Below are positions 8,107-17,381 of a stretch of DNA of 64,000 nt, piece after piece. The notes under the pieces were generated by a model. It searched no databases. It saw nothing but the letters and a program-made list of their open reading frames with translations, and was not told the DNA's origin. Numbering within the stretch: the first letter of the stretch is position 1; every line of letters begins with the position of its first letter. The position numbers were made by a program, and so were the translations under genes. The stretch comes from Acuticoccus sediminis (lineage in GTDB: Bacteria; Pseudomonadota; Alphaproteobacteria; Rhizobiales; Amorphaceae), in assembly GCF_003258595.1 (NCBI RefSeq), contig NZ_QHHQ01000001.1, positions 372,001-436,000 on the forward strand, in the 5' to 3' direction.

Positions 8107-9357
8107 ATGGTTCGGTCGATTTTCACAACCGTTGCAGCAACTCTTTTCGCGACGACCGCCCTCGCCCAGGCGCCCGTGCCTGACAATTTGGAAAAACTGT
8201 CGAATTTCCAGAGCACTGGCGTGACCGACTTTACGGTCATCGAGCAGGGCGGCAAGAAAGCGGACAACCTGCGCGCGATTCTGGAGAACATCACCCTCCC
8301 CGAGGGCTTCAAGATCGAGCTCTACGCCATCGTCCCCGACGCGCGCCACATGACCGTCGGTCCGCAGGGCATCGTCACCTTCGTCGGCACCCGCAAGACC
8401 AAGGTCTGGGCGGTGACGGACCGTGACAAGGACCGCGTCGCCGACGAGGTGAAGGACTTCGCCCCGTCGCTCGCCTTCACGATCCCCAATGGCCCGTGCT
8501 TCTCGCCGGATGGGTTCCTCTACATCGCCGAGCAGAACCGCGTGCTGGTCTTCCCCGCGGCGGAGTTCTTCTATGAGAGCCCCGACGTCGCGGCGTTCAA
8601 CGTCGTGAAGCAGGGCGACCTCATCCCCGCATCCGAGGAGAGCTTCAACCACACCGCCCGTGTCTGCAAGATCGGTCCGGACGGCAAGCTCTACATCACG
8701 CTCGGCCAGCCCTTCAACGTGCCGGCGGAGGACAAGCTCGACCTCTACAAGAAGTACGGGATCGGCGGGATCGTCCGCCTCAACACCGACGGCACCGGCC
8801 GCGAGGTCTACACCACCGGCGTGCGCAATTCCGTCGGCATGGACTTCGACCCCGACACCGGCGACCTCTGGTTCACCGACAACCAGGTCGACGGCATGGG
8901 CGACGACATCCCGCCGGGCGAGCTCAACCACCAGACGGCGGCGGGCCAGAACTTCGGCTTCCCGTGGTACGGGGGCGGGTCGATCCGCACCAACGAGTAC
9001 AAGGGCGAGGAGCCGCCGGCGGACGCCGTGATGCCGGCCGTCGAGATGACCGCGCACGCGGCCGACCTCGGTATGGAGTTCTACAACGGCAGCATGTTCC
9101 CCAACGAGTACAAGGGCGCGATCTTCTCCGCGCAGCACGGCTCGTGGAACCGCACGACGCCGGTCGGCGCGCGCATCATGGTGACGACCATCGACGAGGA
9201 GGGCACGGCCGTCTCCAAGCCGTTCGCGGAGGGCTGGCTGACGAAGAGCGGCGAGTATCTCGGCCGTCCGGTCGACATCGCCGAGCTGCGTGACGGCTCG
9301 ATCCTCGTCTCGGACGACCTCGCCGGCGCGATCTACCGCATCTCCTACGGCGAATAG
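8107..9357 (+). CDS. Periplasmic sorbosone/glucose dehydrogenase-like beta-propeller protein
   Basis: Soluble periplasmic protein (416 aa) of the glucose/sorbosone dehydrogenase (PQQ-type six-bladed propeller) family. The ATG at 8107 has a GGAGG at 8092-8096 and gives a signal peptide ending ATTALAQA; a TTG at 8101 is less likely. Visible family features are LPEGFKIELYAIVPDARHM, the blade segment GVRNSVGMDFDPDTGDLWFTDN and the C-terminal AQHGSWNRTTPVGARI stretch. It probably oxidises a sugar or aldehyde and passes electrons to the cytochrome c encoded 51 bp downstream. Substrate and cofactor are inferred. Confidence 0.85.
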   Translation: MVRSIFTTVAATLFATTALAQAPVPDNLEKLSNFQSTGVTDFTVIEQGGKKADNLRAILENITLPEGFKIELYAIVPDARHMTVGPQGIVTFVGTRKTKVWAVTDRDKDRVADEVKDFAPSLAFTIPNGPCFSPDGFLYIAEQNRVLVFPAAEFFYESPDVAAFNVVKQGDLIPASEESFNHTARVCKIGPDGKLYITLGQPFNVPAEDKLDLYKKYGIGGIVRLNTDGTGREVYTTGVRNSVGMDFDPDTGDLWFTDNQVDGMGDDIPPGELNHQTAAGQNFGFPWYGGGSIRTNEYKGEEPPADAVMPAVEMTAHAADLGMEFYNGSMFPNEYKGAIFSAQHGSWNRTTPVGARIMVTTIDEEGTAVSKPFAEGWLTKSGEYLGRPVDIAELRDGSILVSDDLAGAIYRISYGE

Positions 9358-9408
9358 GCGACGACGGCCGCGTCCGACCGGGCGCGGCCGCTCACAGAGG
9401 CGAACCCC

Positions 9409-9738
9409 ATGAAACGTGTTGCAACCGCCGCGGCGATCGCCGCGGTGTCGATCTGGGCGGCGGGCGCGGCGTCGGCGGATCCGGCGGCCGGGCGGGAGAA
9501 GGCCGCGATGTGCCAGGTCTGTCACGGTCTCGACGGCATCGGGAAGAACCCGGAGGTGCCGCACATCGCCGGCGAGAGCGAGATCTACCTGATGGCGCAG
9601 CTTCGCGCCTTCCGCTCCGGCGAGCGGCAGCATCAGCAGATGTCGATCATCGCCCAGTCCCTCAGCGACGAGGACATCCGCGACCTCGCCGACTACTACG
9701 CCTCGATCAAGTTCGAGGTGACGGTGCCGGACTACTGA
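9409..9738 (+). CDS. Small class I cytochrome c
   Basis: 109-aa periplasmic haem protein with a signal peptide (about residues 1-23, ending ASA). A single CxxCH haem site, CQVCHG, occurs near residue 36, and the distal Met candidate lies in the C-terminal half (QQMSIIAQSLSDEDIRDLADYYASI), the usual c4/c553-like pattern. It directly follows the sorbosone-dehydrogenase-like gene and is likely its electron acceptor. It is convergent with the nit cluster, with only 3 bp between the two stops. Confidence 0.9.
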   Translation: MKRVATAAAIAAVSIWAAGAASADPAAGREKAAMCQVCHGLDGIGKNPEVPHIAGESEIYLMAQLRAFRSGERQHQQMSIIAQSLSDEDIRDLADYYASIKFEVTVPDY

Positions 9739-9741
9739 GCG

Positions 9742-11037
9742 TCAGGCCTCGACAAGCTTGCCGGCTGATACGAGCTGCGCCTCGATCTGGCCGGCGAGGT
9801 GGCGGCTGTCCTCCTCGATGCCGAGGAAGCGGCCGGAGCCCCAGGTGTTGAGCCAGCCGAGGCCCAGGAAGTGGATCCCCGGCACGTCCGTAACGCCACG
9901 GAAGTGCCGCGGCTTGCCCCGCTCGTCGAGGACGTCGACGTGGAGCCACGAATAGTCGGGGCGGAAGCCGATCGCCCAGAGGACGGAGGTGATGCCGGTC
10001 TCGGCGAGGTCGATCCCGGTGCGCTCCTCGCCCGGCTCCCACACCTTCGCGAACGGCGGTTCGACCGGCGCGTCGATCCCTTCCCGGGCGATGTAGGCGT
10101 CGATCTGGTCCCGGATGCCGACATAGCTGCGGTCGGCGTCGTCGAGGTTCTTCGCAAGGTCCGGCAGGAAGCTGACCGTGGTGCCGTCCATTCCGGCGAG
10201 GGAGCCGTAGAGCTCCACCCCGTGCTCCACGTGGAACCTGCGCAGGTCGATCTCCTTGCCCCCGTCGCGGCCGGACATGTAGTGGTTGGTCTGGCCGAGC
10301 GCCTTGGCGGGGTCGGGATGCCTGTCGATGGTGACCGCGTAGTGGCCGGCGTCGTAGAGCCAGTCGGTCGCGTCCCGGCCGCGGTACTTGCGCGGGCTCC
10401 GCGGCGCCGGGCCGACAGCGAGGTGGACCGGCCGCCCCGCCCGCACGAAGTCCTCCATGAGCTGCACGCCGGACTGGCCGGTGCCGACGATGAGGACGCC
10501 GCCGTCCGGGAACTGCTCCGGGTTGCGGTACTCGCGCGAGTGCATCTGCATGACCCTCGGGTCGAGCGCTCTGGCGTAGGCGGGCTCGATCGGCGTGTCG
10601 TAGCCGCCGGTGGCGACGACGACCTGGTCCGCCGTCCAGTCCCCGTCGGTCGTCTCGACGAGATAGCCGCCCTCGGTACGCGGGGTGACCCCGGTCACCT
10701 CGACGTGCTCGCGGATGTTCGGCGCGACGCGGGCGGCGAAGGCGTCGAGGTAGGCGACGATCTCGTCCCGCAGCATGAAGCCGTCCGGGTCCGTTCCGCC
10801 GTACTCGCCCGAGTAGGAGAACCCCGGCAGGCGGCACTGCCAGTTCGGCGTCACGAGGCAGAAGCTGTCCCAGCGGTTGACGCGCCAGGAGTGGAACTTC
10901 GCTTCCCGTTCGAGGACGACGTAGTCGATGCCCTTCTCGCTGAGGCAGGCGGCGAGGGAGAGGCCGGCCTGTCCGCCGCCGACGATCACGACGGGGACGT
11001 GGGGCGGCACCGGCTCGAGGGTGGGCGTCAGCTTCAT
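9742..11037 (-). CDS. nitH: MSMEG_0569-family flavin-dependent monooxygenase (NitH)
   Basis: FAD/NAD(P)H oxidoreductase of 431 aa, last gene of the Nit1C cluster. The N-terminal FAD site VVIVGGGQAGLSLA is at residues 14-27 and a second dinucleotide site GVLIVGTGQSGVQLMEDF near 170. The FMO-like body includes SWRVNRWDSFCLVTPNWQCRLPG, typical of this subfamily. The ATG overlaps the nitG stop by 4 bp (ATGA). Nit1C members are required for growth on cyanide in Pseudomonas fluorescens NCIMB 11764; the individual reaction of NitH is not established. Confidence 0.9.
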   Translation of the reverse strand: MKLTPTLEPVPPHVPVVIVGGGQAGLSLAACLSEKGIDYVVLEREAKFHSWRVNRWDSFCLVTPNWQCRLPGFSYSGEYGGTDPDGFMLRDEIVAYLDAFAARVAPNIREHVEVTGVTPRTEGGYLVETTDGDWTADQVVVATGGYDTPIEPAYARALDPRVMQMHSREYRNPEQFPDGGVLIVGTGQSGVQLMEDFVRAGRPVHLAVGPAPRSPRKYRGRDATDWLYDAGHYAVTIDRHPDPAKALGQTNHYMSGRDGGKEIDLRRFHVEHGVELYGSLAGMDGTTVSFLPDLAKNLDDADRSYVGIRDQIDAYIAREGIDAPVEPPFAKVWEPGEERTGIDLAETGITSVLWAIGFRPDYSWLHVDVLDERGKPRHFRGVTDVPGIHFLGLGWLNTWGSGRFLGIEEDSRHLAGQIEAQLVSAGKLVEA

Positions 11038-11321
11038 TGCGTGATCTCCAGGCAAGTGACCGATGCCCCGTCCTGGCCGTCGAAGGCCTGGGCGCGGGTC
11101 TCGATCCGGTGGAGCTGGGCCATGGCGTTGGAGCAGGGGTGGCCGTACTTGGCCTTCACGCGGTCGGACGCGCGCTGCATGGCCGTGCGAGAACGGGCGA
11201 GGAAGTCCTCCAGCGGGTAGGTCACGCCGGGGGTGAAGATTTCGCAGACGACGCTGGAGGGCGAGTAGCACCGCTCCTTGGCGCCATCCGGCCAGCGGAC
11301 GGTCCAGAAGGTCTCAGGCAT
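11034..11321 (-). CDS. nitG: MSMEG_0570-family small nitrogen-starvation protein (NitG)
   Basis: 95-aa soluble protein of unknown function found only in Nit1C-type clusters. The start at 11321 gives MPETFWTVRWPDGAKERCYSPS, the family N-terminus. The central segment LEDFLARSRTAMQRASDRVKAKYGHPCSNA is typical. It overlaps nitF at its start (8 bp) and nitH at its end (4 bp), implying coupled translation. No enzymatic motif is visible. Confidence 0.88.
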   Translation of the reverse strand: MPETFWTVRWPDGAKERCYSPSSVVCEIFTPGVTYPLEDFLARSRTAMQRASDRVKAKYGHPCSNAMAQLHRIETRAQAFDGQDGASVTCLEITQ

Positions 11322-12303
11322 GGGCTGGCTCCTTGGCGCGGAGGCCGAGGTAGGGTGTGTCGCGGTAGTCCCAGAAGAGCGCCGCATCCTCCCCGTCGAC
11401 GAGGCGGACCGTCGAACCCTCGGTGACGCGGCCGATCACATCGGCGCGGATGTCGCGGACGGCGAAGCGCGCGAGCGTCGTCTCCACCATGTCGGGGGCC
11501 ACCGAAAGCAGGAAGCCGAAGCTCGGAAAGGTGCGGAGCCAGCGCGCCGGCGCCGTGCCGGCCGGCGGGTCGAGGGCTGCGACGTCGATGTCGAGCCCGA
11601 CGCCGGAGCATTCGGCGAGCATCAGGCCGGTGCCGACGATGCCGCCCTGGCTGATGTCCTTTCCGGCGGTGACGAGTTCCGCCTCCGCAAGCTCGGGCAG
11701 GATCTCGAGGTCGGCGCGCAGCCGCTCGGCCGGCGCGCCGAGGAAGGCGCCGAAGTTGTCGAACCCGCTGTACTCGCCGCGCCGGTCGATGGCGGCGACC
11801 AGCAGATCGCCGGGCAGCGCGTCGAAGCTCGTGATGAGCGCGTTCGCGCGGCCGAAGATGGAGGCCGCGAGCGACAGTTCGGACGCGGCGAAGTTGGTGT
11901 GGCCGCCGACGAGCGGCACGCCGTAGGCCTCGGCGGCGGCCCTCATGCCCTCCATCACCGGGCGGGCCGCCTCCGGATCGGGCGCCCAGATCTGGTCGAC
12001 GACGGCGACCGCGCGCCCGCCCATCGCGGCGATATCCGAGACGTTCACCATCACGGCGCACCATCCGGCGAACCAGGGCGCGGAATTCACGAAGGCGGGG
12101 ATGAAGCCCTCGCCGGCGAATAGGTCGTAGCCGCCGTCGCGCGGCAACACCGCGGCGTCGTCGCCCGGTCGCCCGTCGGAGTGCACCGACAGGCCGAGCG
12201 CCGCGGCCGCGCGTCCGATGGCGAGCTTGCCGCGGATGGAGGGGTGCCCGCGCAGTTCGGCGGCGATCGCCGCGAGGCCGGATGGTCCGGGGTCCGCGCT
12301 CAT
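11314..12303 (-). CDS. nitF: Sll0787-family AIR synthase-like protein (NitF)
   Basis: 329-aa PurM/AIR-synthase-superfamily protein. It carries the ATP-site motif PGDDAAVLP near residue 40, the VNVSDIAAMGG loop near 88 and GGHTNF near 128, as in ThiL/SelD/HypE relatives that activate a substrate with ATP. The C-terminal half contains GKDISQGGIVGTGLMLAECS. Start at 12303 overlaps nitE by 4 bp. In Nit1C clusters it probably phosphorylates an intermediate; the substrate is unknown. Confidence 0.88.
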   Translation of the reverse strand: MSADPGPSGLAAIAAELRGHPSIRGKLAIGRAAAALGLSVHSDGRPGDDAAVLPRDGGYDLFAGEGFIPAFVNSAPWFAGWCAVMVNVSDIAAMGGRAVAVVDQIWAPDPEAARPVMEGMRAAAEAYGVPLVGGHTNFAASELSLAASIFGRANALITSFDALPGDLLVAAIDRRGEYSGFDNFGAFLGAPAERLRADLEILPELAEAELVTAGKDISQGGIVGTGLMLAECSGVGLDIDVAALDPPAGTAPARWLRTFPSFGFLLSVAPDMVETTLARFAVRDIRADVIGRVTEGSTVRLVDGEDAALFWDYRDTPYLGLRAKEPAHA

Positions 12304-12860
12304 GCCGCTCTCCGCACGGGGCGGAACCAGCCTTCCTCCGGGTTGGCGCAGGCGGGGTAGCGGGAGAGGTCGACCTGCATCCTGGCGTGCGGGACGCCGT
12401 GAAGGTCGGCCTCCTCCAGGACGCGCCAGTGCATCCGCTCGAAGAGGGGGACGTTCTGCATCTGCACGTGCGCCAGGAAGGTATCGGCGCCACGCCCGTT
12501 CGCGGTCGAGACCGCGAGACGGATGAGCTCGGTACCGAGGCGGTGGACGTGGCGGAAATCGCGGTCGACGGCGAGCCGCGATCCCCACCAGAGGCCCGGC
12601 TCCTCCTCGTGGATGCGCACGGTGCCGACGATCTGGTCCGCCTCCCCCGCGTAGGTGGAGAGGGCGACGAGGTGGGTCGCGATGAGGTCGATCTCGTCGC
12701 GGTCGTGCTCGGCGAAGATCTTCTGCTCCTCCACGAACACGCGGTGGCGGAGGGCCGCCGCGCCCCGCGCCTCGAACGGCTGCGAGGCGGCGCGGATGTA
12801 GTAGCCGGGCGAGCGGAACTGGTAGTCGTCCTCCCGCATCGAGACGAGGTCGATGATCAT
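12300..12860 (-). CDS. nitE: MSMEG_0567-family GNAT N-acetyltransferase (NitE)
   Basis: 186-aa GNAT-fold acyltransferase. After the N-terminal strand it has ALRHRVFVEEQKIF, a pattern shared with GNAT members acting on small metabolites, then the acyl-CoA region (LWWGSRLAVDRDFRHVHRLGTELIRLAV) and FERMHWRVLEEADLHGVPHARMQVDL near the end. The ATG overlaps the nitD stop (ATGA), and its own stop overlaps the nitF start. Substrate unknown; the conserved cluster suggests it modifies a product of the nitrilase/radical-SAM steps. Confidence 0.88.
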   Translation of the reverse strand: MIIDLVSMREDDYQFRSPGYYIRAASQPFEARGAAALRHRVFVEEQKIFAEHDRDEIDLIATHLVALSTYAGEADQIVGTVRIHEEEPGLWWGSRLAVDRDFRHVHRLGTELIRLAVSTANGRGADTFLAHVQMQNVPLFERMHWRVLEEADLHGVPHARMQVDLSRYPACANPEEGWFRPVRRAA

Positions 12861-13960
12861 GCCGGCACCTTCAGCTTCTCGAAGACGGAGAGCGCCGAGC
12901 ACGCGCCGCACTTGCCGCAGCCGGCCTTGATGTCCTCCGAGCGCATCCCGGCATCGACGACCATCTCGCCGAGGGGGCGCAGGATCGACGCCATGAATTC
13001 CGCCGTCGGCGTCGGGTGGCTCTCGAGCGGCGTTCCTGAGATCGGCACGAACGGCACCACGAAGGGGTAGACGCCGATCGCGGTGAGGCGGGCGGACATG
13101 TCGAGGATCGCCTCGCGCGTGTCGCCGAGGCCGGCGAGGATGTAGGTCGAGACCTGCCCCCAGCCGAACACCTTCACCGCCGCCTCGAAGCTGGCGAAGT
13201 ACTTCTCCAGCGGCACCGACGCCTTGCCGGGCATGATCCGCTGCCGCACCGCCGGGGTGACCACCTCGAGGTGCATGCCGAGCGTGTCGATGCCGGCGTC
13301 GGCCATGCGCTGGTGCCAGGCGTCGTCGTCCGGCGGCTCGCACTGGCCCTGGATGGGGATGTCGACGGCGGCCTTGATGGCGCGGGCCGACTCGGCGAGT
13401 ACCCGGGCGCCGCGGTCCTTTCCGGGGGGCGTGCCGGTGGTGAGGACCATGTGCTTCACGCCGTCGAGCCGGACGGCGGCCTCGGCCACCTCGGCGAGCT
13501 GCCCGGGCGTCTTGTGCGCCACGGTGCGACCGGCTGCGAGCGACTGGCCGATGGCGCAGAACTGGCAGGTCTTCTTGCGGCTCTCGTATCGGATGCAGGT
13601 CTGCAGCACCGTCGTCGCCAGGACGTCGCGGCTGTGGAGCGTCGCGATGTGGCTGTAGGGGACGCCGTCGGCGGTGGCGAGCTCGTAGAAGCGCGGCCGC
13701 AGCGGAAAGCGGACCCTGGCGACCTCGACGCCGTCCCGGGTGACGACGGCATCCCCCGCCGCGTCCGGCCGCTCCACGAGGTACGGCGAGGCGAACGCCG
13801 GGGCGGTGTGCACCGGGACCATCACGGTCGTCCCGTTGATGGTGATCGCCTTGTGGTCCGAGGGACCGGCACCGCCGCGGCGCGCCTCGTGCCCGGCGCG
13901 CGGGTCGACCAGGCGCATCCCGTGGGTCTGCAACTCGTTGATCAGGTCGCCGTCACGCAT
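12857..13960 (-). CDS. nitD: MSMEG_0568-family radical SAM protein (NitD)
   Basis: 367-aa radical S-adenosylmethionine protein. The cluster-binding cysteines are in [14 protein letters not shown], that is C-X9-C-X2-C rather than the classical C-X3-C-X2-C. A biotin-synthase-like TIM barrel follows, with [10 protein letters not shown] and [19 protein letters not shown]. The C-terminal stretch CGKCGACS could bind an additional cluster. It overlaps nitC by 8 bp and nitE by 4 bp. Reaction unknown; the gene is a defining member of Nit1C. Confidence 0.9.
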   Translation of the reverse strand: MRDGDLINELQTHGMRLVDPRAGHEARRGGAGPSDHKAITINGTTVMVPVHTAPAFASPYLVERPDAAGDAVVTRDGVEVARVRFPLRPRFYELATADGVPYSHIATLHSRDVLATTVLQTCIRYESRKKTCQFCAIGQSLAAGRTVAHKTPGQLAEVAEAAVRLDGVKHMVLTTGTPPGKDRGARVLAESARAIKAAVDIPIQGQCEPPDDDAWHQRMADAGIDTLGMHLEVVTPAVRQRIMPGKASVPLEKYFASFEAAVKVFGWGQVSTYILAGLGDTREAILDMSARLTAIGVYPFVVPFVPISGTPLESHPTPTAEFMASILRPLGEMVVDAGMRSEDIKAGCGKCGACSALSVFEKLKVPA

Positions 13961-14957
13961 GTTCGCCCTCCTCGCTGGGCTGGTGGGTCCGGGTCGGCTC
14001 GCTCGCCGGTTGCAGGGACGGGGCCATTTCGACCGCCTCGCGCGGGACCGCGGGACGCACGTCGTGGACGAGATGCAGGAGCTCGGGCCGGGCGTAGTGG
14101 CCGACCGAATCCATCATCCGCTTGCGCTTGGTGATGAGGCGCATGTCGAGGTCGGCAATCAGGATGCCTTCGCCCTCGGTCAGCGGCGGGGCGAGATGCC
14201 TGCCCTCCGGCGAGACGATGCAGGTCATGCAGCCGTCCCGGATCCCCTTCTGCAGCTTCGGGTCGGGGTGGATGGACCGGATCTGCTCTTCGGTCAGCCA
14301 TCCGGTGGCGTTGACGACGAAGCAGCCCGATTCCAGCGCGTGGTGGCGCATCGTCACCTCGATCTGCTCGGCGAAGATCGGCCCGACCAGGCTGCCGGGG
14401 AAGTGCGAGGCGTGGATCTCCTCGTGCTGCGCCATGAGGGCGTAGCGGGCGAGCGGGTTGTAGTGCTCCCAGCAGGCGAGCGCGCCGACGCGGCCGACCC
14501 TCGTCTCGGCCACCTTGAGGCCGGCGCCGTCGCCCTGCCCCCAGATCATCCGCTCGTGGTAGGTCGGCGTGATCTTGCGCCGCTTGAGGGCGAGGGAGCC
14601 GTCCGCGTCGAAGACGAGCTGGGTGTTGTAGAGGGAGCCGTGGTCGCGCTCGTTGACGCCCAGCACAACGATGACGCCGCGCTTGCGGGCCGCCTCCGCC
14701 ACCGCGTCCGTCTCCGGCGAGGGGACGACCACGGCCTCCTGGTAGAGCTCGAGATGCGGGGCACCCTGCTGCACCGGCGGCAGGATGAACGAGAAATAGG
14801 GGTAGTAGGGCACGAACGTCTCGGGAAAGACGATGAAGTCCGCACCCTTCTCCGCGGCTTCGGCGATGGCGTTGAGCACCCGCTCGATGGTGCCGGCGCG
14901 GCCCGAGAGGTCCGGCGCGATCTGTACGGCCGCAGCGCGGATGGTATCGGTTCGCAT
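13953..14957 (-). CDS. nitC: Nit6803-type nitrilase (NitC)
   Basis: 334-aa carbon-nitrogen hydrolase. The catalytic triad is recognisable: Glu46 in [13 protein letters not shown], Lys128 in [11 protein letters not shown] and nucleophilic Cys162 in [17 protein letters not shown]. These match aliphatic/aromatic nitrilases of the Synechocystis Nit6803 group. It is the core enzyme of the Nit1C cluster, converting a nitrile to acid and ammonia. In cyanotrophic pseudomonads the homologue is needed for cyanide assimilation. It lies 142 bp after nitB and overlaps nitD, so it is translated together with the downstream genes. Confidence 0.93.
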   Translation of the reverse strand: MRTDTIRAAAVQIAPDLSGRAGTIERVLNAIAEAAEKGADFIVFPETFVPYYPYFSFILPPVQQGAPHLELYQEAVVVPSPETDAVAEAARKRGVIVVLGVNERDHGSLYNTQLVFDADGSLALKRRKITPTYHERMIWGQGDGAGLKVAETRVGRVGALACWEHYNPLARYALMAQHEEIHASHFPGSLVGPIFAEQIEVTMRHHALESGCFVVNATGWLTEEQIRSIHPDPKLQKGIRDGCMTCIVSPEGRHLAPPLTEGEGILIADLDMRLITKRKRMMDSVGHYARPELLHLVHDVRPAVPREAVEMAPSLQPASEPTRTHQPSEEGEHA

Positions 14958-15099
14958 GGGGCGTCTCCCGTCCTGGTGCGCGGTGGTGGCTTCGGCACTC
15001 GTCGTGGTTGGGCTCGGGCGCCGGGCGCCCTTGCGGCGGCCGGAGCGGCCGCCGCGGCGGGGAGGCCGAGCCGCCCCGGGAAGTTGCAGGCCGCCCGCC

Positions 15100-15582
15100 T
15101 CAGACGGTCCAGGTGTCGAGGATGACGGCGTTGGCCTTCTTGTGGATCAGGACGCAGTCGAGCACGTCCTGCGGGGCGATCGGGACGATGCCGGGGAGCA
15201 GCGACGGCTCGCCGTGGCCGTAGAGGGCCTGGAGGGCGAAACGGCAGGCGTAGACCTTGCCCCCCTCGCCCATGAACTTCTTGAGGTTGGCGGCGAAGTT
15301 CTGGTGGCCGGGGAAGGCCTCGTCGCCGAGCGTCGGGAAGCCGCGCTGGATGCCGAGCGTGACACCCGGGCCGTAGAGGAGGATCGAGGTCTCGTAGCCC
15401 TTCCGGTTGAGGCGGATGGCGTTGAGGATGTTGACGAGCCCGATCGAGCCCTCGAACGCGACGGTGTGGAAGGTGACGAGCGCCTTCTCACCGGGATCGG
15501 CTTTGACGTCCTCGAAGACCTTCTGCTCGTAGTCGACGAAGTAGTCGCCGTCCTTGTGGGCTTCCTGGGTGACTGCGGGCAT
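15100..15582 (-). CDS. nitB: MSMEG_0572/Sll0783-family nitrogen starvation protein (NitB)
   Basis: 160-aa soluble protein, first gene of the nit operon. The start at 15582 is preceded by AAGGAG. The family pattern is present: [66 protein letters not shown]. The overall shape resembles a DsrE/DsrF-like fold with a Cys in the second half. Sll0783 in Synechocystis is strongly induced on nitrogen starvation and affects polyhydroxybutyrate storage. The biochemical function is not known. Confidence 0.9.
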   Translation of the reverse strand: MPAVTQEAHKDGDYFVDYEQKVFEDVKADPGEKALVTFHTVAFEGSIGLVNILNAIRLNRKGYETSILLYGPGVTLGIQRGFPTLGDEAFPGHQNFAANLKKFMGEGGKVYACRFALQALYGHGEPSLLPGIVPIAPQDVLDCVLIHKKANAVILDTWTV

Positions 15583-15647
15583 CTCGTGCTCCTTGCTGTG
15601 TCCGGACGGGAGGAGACGCCCTCCATTCAATCAAGTCAATCACCATT

Positions 15648-15814
15648 CAATGTACAGACAATAAATTCAGCACAGATCCACCTGTTTGCGGCAGATCTGG
15701 GCATGAAATCTCGCCATAAGCTTAACTTTTCAGCGTTGATTGGCGCATGAATGATCGGATTCCTGCGCCCGCAATGAGGGGCTTGCGCCAGATCCATACA
15801 ATGTGCTTCAATGT
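15648..15814. promoter_or_regulatory. nitB/MocR divergent promoter with CAATGT repeats
   Basis: CAATGT occurs at 15648-15653, 15799-15804 and 15809-15814; the last two are one helical turn apart (10 bp). Further TCAAT units at 15627-15631 and 15636-15640 extend the first site. GntR/MocR regulators commonly bind short direct repeats in divergent promoters. The last copy covers an upstream ATG at 15811, which favours the start at 15853 for the regulator gene. Confidence 0.5.
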
Positions 15815-15852
15815 CCCGGTCGGCAACGCGTCGGCGCGTGGCGGAGACCCTG

Positions 15853-17322
15853 ATGATCGACTGGACCCCTGACCTCGGGACGAGCAGCCGCCCGCGCTAC
15901 ATCTCCATCGCCGAGGCGATCGAGCGGGACGTGCGCGCCGGCACCCTGTCCCCGGGGGACCGCCTGCCGCCGCAGCGCAAGCTGGCCCAGCGCCTCGGGA
16001 TCGACTTCACGACGGTCTCCCGCGCCTATGCCGAGGCGCAGGCCCGGGGCCTCGTCGACAGCCACGTCGGCCGCGGCACGTTCGTGACGGCCGGCGCGCC
16101 CGGGCGCGGCAGTGCCGCCGGCGACGCGGCCGGCCCGGTCCCGGCCGGCATCCCGCTCAACGGCGCGAACGGCACAGCGGCCCCGCCGCCGGCGGCCCCC
16201 GTCCCCGGCGCGCCGGATCCCGCGCGCGTCGTCGCCACCGACCTCTCGATGAACATGCCGCCGGAGCCGGCCGACCCGGCGCTCCTGTCCCGCATGCAGG
16301 AGGGGCTGAGCGCAGTGTCGGCGAACCTCGTCCACCTGCTGCGGTACCAGTCCGCCACCGGTTCGGAGAAGGACCGCATCGCCGCGTCCACGTGGCTGTC
16401 GCTCCGCGGCATGGTCCCGCGGCTGGAGCGCATCGCGGTGACGCCCGGCGCGCACCCGACCATGACGGCGATCCTGTCGATCCTCACCCGCCCGGGCGAC
16501 ACGGTGCTGTGCGAGCGGATCACCTATCCCGGGTTCCGCAGCATCGCCGGACGCATGGGCCTCAACCTCGTCGGACTGGAGATGGACGGGGACGGCATCC
16601 TCCCCGACGCGCTGGAGAGGGCGATCGCGAGGGTTCGCCCGAAGGCGCTCTACCTGAACCCGACGCTGCAGAACCCGACCACGATCACGATGCCGGTCGA
16701 GCGGCGCCTTGCGGTATCTGAGGTCCTCAACCATCACGGCCTGCCGCTGATCGAGGACGACGCCTACGGCTTCATCCCGCCCAAGGCGCCCGCCCCGCTC
16801 GCGGTCTCGGCGCCGGACCTCACGTGGCACATCGGCGGGCTCGCCAAGTGCATCGGGGCGGGCCTGCGCCTCGCCTACACGGTGGCGCCGTCGGGCCGCG
16901 ACGCGTTCGCGCTGGGCCAGGCCGTGCGGTCGTTCGCGGTGATGCCCTCCCCGCTGTCGATGGCGCTGGCGACGCAGTGGATCGAGGACGGGACGGCCGA
17001 CCACATCCGCCGCTTCATCCGCTCGGAGTCGGCCGCGCGGCAGCGCATCGCCGCGGAGGCGCTCGACGGGTTCGAGTTCCGCGCGGCGGACAATGCCTTC
17101 AACATCTGGCTGAGCCTGCCGGAGGGGGTAGGCCGGTCCGACATCATGGCGCGGATGGCCGGCCGCGAGATCGGCATCATGCCGTCCGACGCCTTCACGG
17201 TGGACGGCCCGCCCGACGAGCGGCTGCGCGTCTGCCTCGGCGGCTCCATCACCCGCGAGGCCCTGCACACCGGCCTCTACCACCTCGCCGACGCGATGGT
17301 CCCCGCCCCCTACATGGGATGA
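15853..17322 (+). CDS. MocR-type GntR/aminotransferase-fusion regulator
   Basis: 489-aa PLP-dependent regulator. The N-terminal GntR winged helix (about 12-85) contains TLSPGDRLPPQRKLAQRLGIDFTTVSRAYAEA and SHVGRGTFV. After a Pro/Ala-rich linker comes a fold-type I aminotransferase domain with LYLNPTLQNPTTITM, LIEDDAY and the PLP lysine in GGLAKCIGAGLRLAY. The ATG at 15853 has CGGAG 7 bp upstream and starts with the family's usual WTPDL segment. Divergent from nitB, it is the only regulator next to the Nit1C cluster and probably controls it in response to an amino compound. Confidence 0.9.
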   Translation: MIDWTPDLGTSSRPRYISIAEAIERDVRAGTLSPGDRLPPQRKLAQRLGIDFTTVSRAYAEAQARGLVDSHVGRGTFVTAGAPGRGSAAGDAAGPVPAGIPLNGANGTAAPPPAAPVPGAPDPARVVATDLSMNMPPEPADPALLSRMQEGLSAVSANLVHLLRYQSATGSEKDRIAASTWLSLRGMVPRLERIAVTPGAHPTMTAILSILTRPGDTVLCERITYPGFRSIAGRMGLNLVGLEMDGDGILPDALERAIARVRPKALYLNPTLQNPTTITMPVERRLAVSEVLNHHGLPLIEDDAYGFIPPKAPAPLAVSAPDLTWHIGGLAKCIGAGLRLAYTVAPSGRDAFALGQAVRSFAVMPSPLSMALATQWIEDGTADHIRRFIRSESAARQRIAAEALDGFEFRAADNAFNIWLSLPEGVGRSDIMARMAGREIGIMPSDAFTVDGPPDERLRVCLGGSITREALHTGLYHLADAMVPAPYMG

Positions 17323-17381
17323 CCCCAGGCCCGCCGCGCACCACGGACCCAACCACCCGCGCGGACACGGCAAGGCCTCAG

